From an uncultured Lachnospiraceae bacterium (GTDB lineage Bacteria > Bacillota > Clostridia > Lachnospirales > Lachnospiraceae), in contig CAJULA010000026.1 of assembly GCA_910587155.1 (NCBI GenBank), positions 1 through 41,780 of the forward strand: DNA of 41,780 nucleotides. The letters run 5' to 3'. The notes under the pieces are model-generated. The model was given only the letters and a program-made list of their open reading frames with translations, was not told the origin of the DNA and ran no database searches. A program made the translations under genes and the position numbers. Shown here in pieces: positions 41,692 to 41,780 of this stretch. Position 1 is the first letter of the stretch, and every line of letters begins with the position of its first letter.

Positions 41692-41732
41692 TGTCAGAAG
41701 GAATCGTTTATCAGAATAAGGATATTTTAAGT
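41691..41732 (+). pseudogene. Interrupted start of an Rpn-associated nuclease-like gene
   Basis: ATG 41691 overlaps the original Rpn stop codon (TAATG) and opens with MSEGIVYQNKDIL, the usual beginning of a family often paired with Rpn genes in Lachnospiraceae (from memory). After about 13-14 codons the reading is lost in unrelated DNA beginning with an inverted repeat, and a stop follows at 41766-41768. A mobile element appears to have entered here. Confidence 0.55.
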
Positions 41733-41780
41733 CAGCAACCACCAGTTCAACTGGTGGTTTGCTATTAGCCCTCCAAAGGG
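41733..41780. mobile_element. Putative left end of an IS200/IS605-type element (cut by window edge)
   Basis: A perfect 11-base inverted repeat, AACCACCAGTT (41737-41747) and AACTGGTGGTT (41749-41759), with one base between, lies a few bases after the break in the host gene (after ATTTTAA). IS200/IS605 elements carry such subterminal hairpins, recognised by the Y1 transposase, and insert 3' of a short AT-rich target without duplication. No transposase is in view because the window ends. A plain terminator is the alternative, but no T-run follows. Confidence 0.5.

Noticed and set aside
41737..41759. Inverted repeat considered as a plain transcription terminator
   Set aside because: No T-run follows on either strand, and it sits directly after a break in a reading frame, so a mobile-element end is the better reading.

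Overview
The window looks like chromosomal DNA of an anaerobic Firmicute of the class Clostridia, most likely a Lachnospiraceae member. The basis is recognition of protein families, not a search: Gram-positive AGGAGG-type ribosome binding sites, TTGACA/TATAAT promoters, murA, a RelQ-type alarmone synthetase, a YerB-like DUF3048 protein, AgcS and AEC transporters, an AzlCD pair, and several small proteins that I associate with that family. I see no rRNA, tRNA or CRISPR array.

Layout. 1-0.8 kb: a compact type I toxin-antitoxin-like locus, with a 28-residue membrane peptide on the minus strand, a convergent short RNA on the plus strand, and a shared hairpin; a second copy of its promoter and leader lies at the left edge. 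0.9-9.7 kb: envelope and housekeeping genes (murA, a LysM/G5/M23 protein, a Y-family polymerase, a flavin reductase, a tail-anchored coiled-coil protein built of 14-residue repeats, a hemolysin III protein, relQ). 9.7-16 kb: a minus-strand run of VWA/metallopeptidase-like protein, MoxR-type AAA+ ATPase, leucine-rich-repeat protein, UDP-sugar pyrophosphorylase and galE. 16-23.6 kb: DUF3048 protein, Cys-rich protein, chemoreceptor, AgcS, DUF4230, AEC transporter and ACT-domain protein. 23.6-27 kb: a tight operon of two RlaP/PF10127-type nucleotidyltransferases and a NYN-LOTUS protein, next to a small serine recombinase. 27.7-35.9 kb: a complete four-gene Wadjet-type anti-plasmid system (TIGR02677, TIGR02678, TIGR02680, TIGR02679) with its own promoter. 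36-39.6 kb: flavin reductase, a HxlR-regulator remnant, azlCD, a DUF1848 protein and an alpha/beta hydrolase. 39.6-41.8 kb: a decayed accessory region with Rpn-family nuclease remnants, an unknown small protein, and what looks like the left end of an IS200/IS605-type element at the window edge.

How the parts relate. The defence and selfish content is clustered: the toxin-antitoxin locus at the left; the nucleotidyltransferase/NYN operon, recombinase and Wadjet in the middle-right; the Rpn remnants and IS end at the right. The strongest candidates for something not well described are the par/Fst-like architecture at 444-763 (two 10-base repeats in the antisense RNA match the toxin start region) and the RlaP-RlaP-NYN operon, which pairs predicted RNA nucleotidyltransferases with a predicted RNase. 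All function calls are from motif reading and memory of families; no database search was run.
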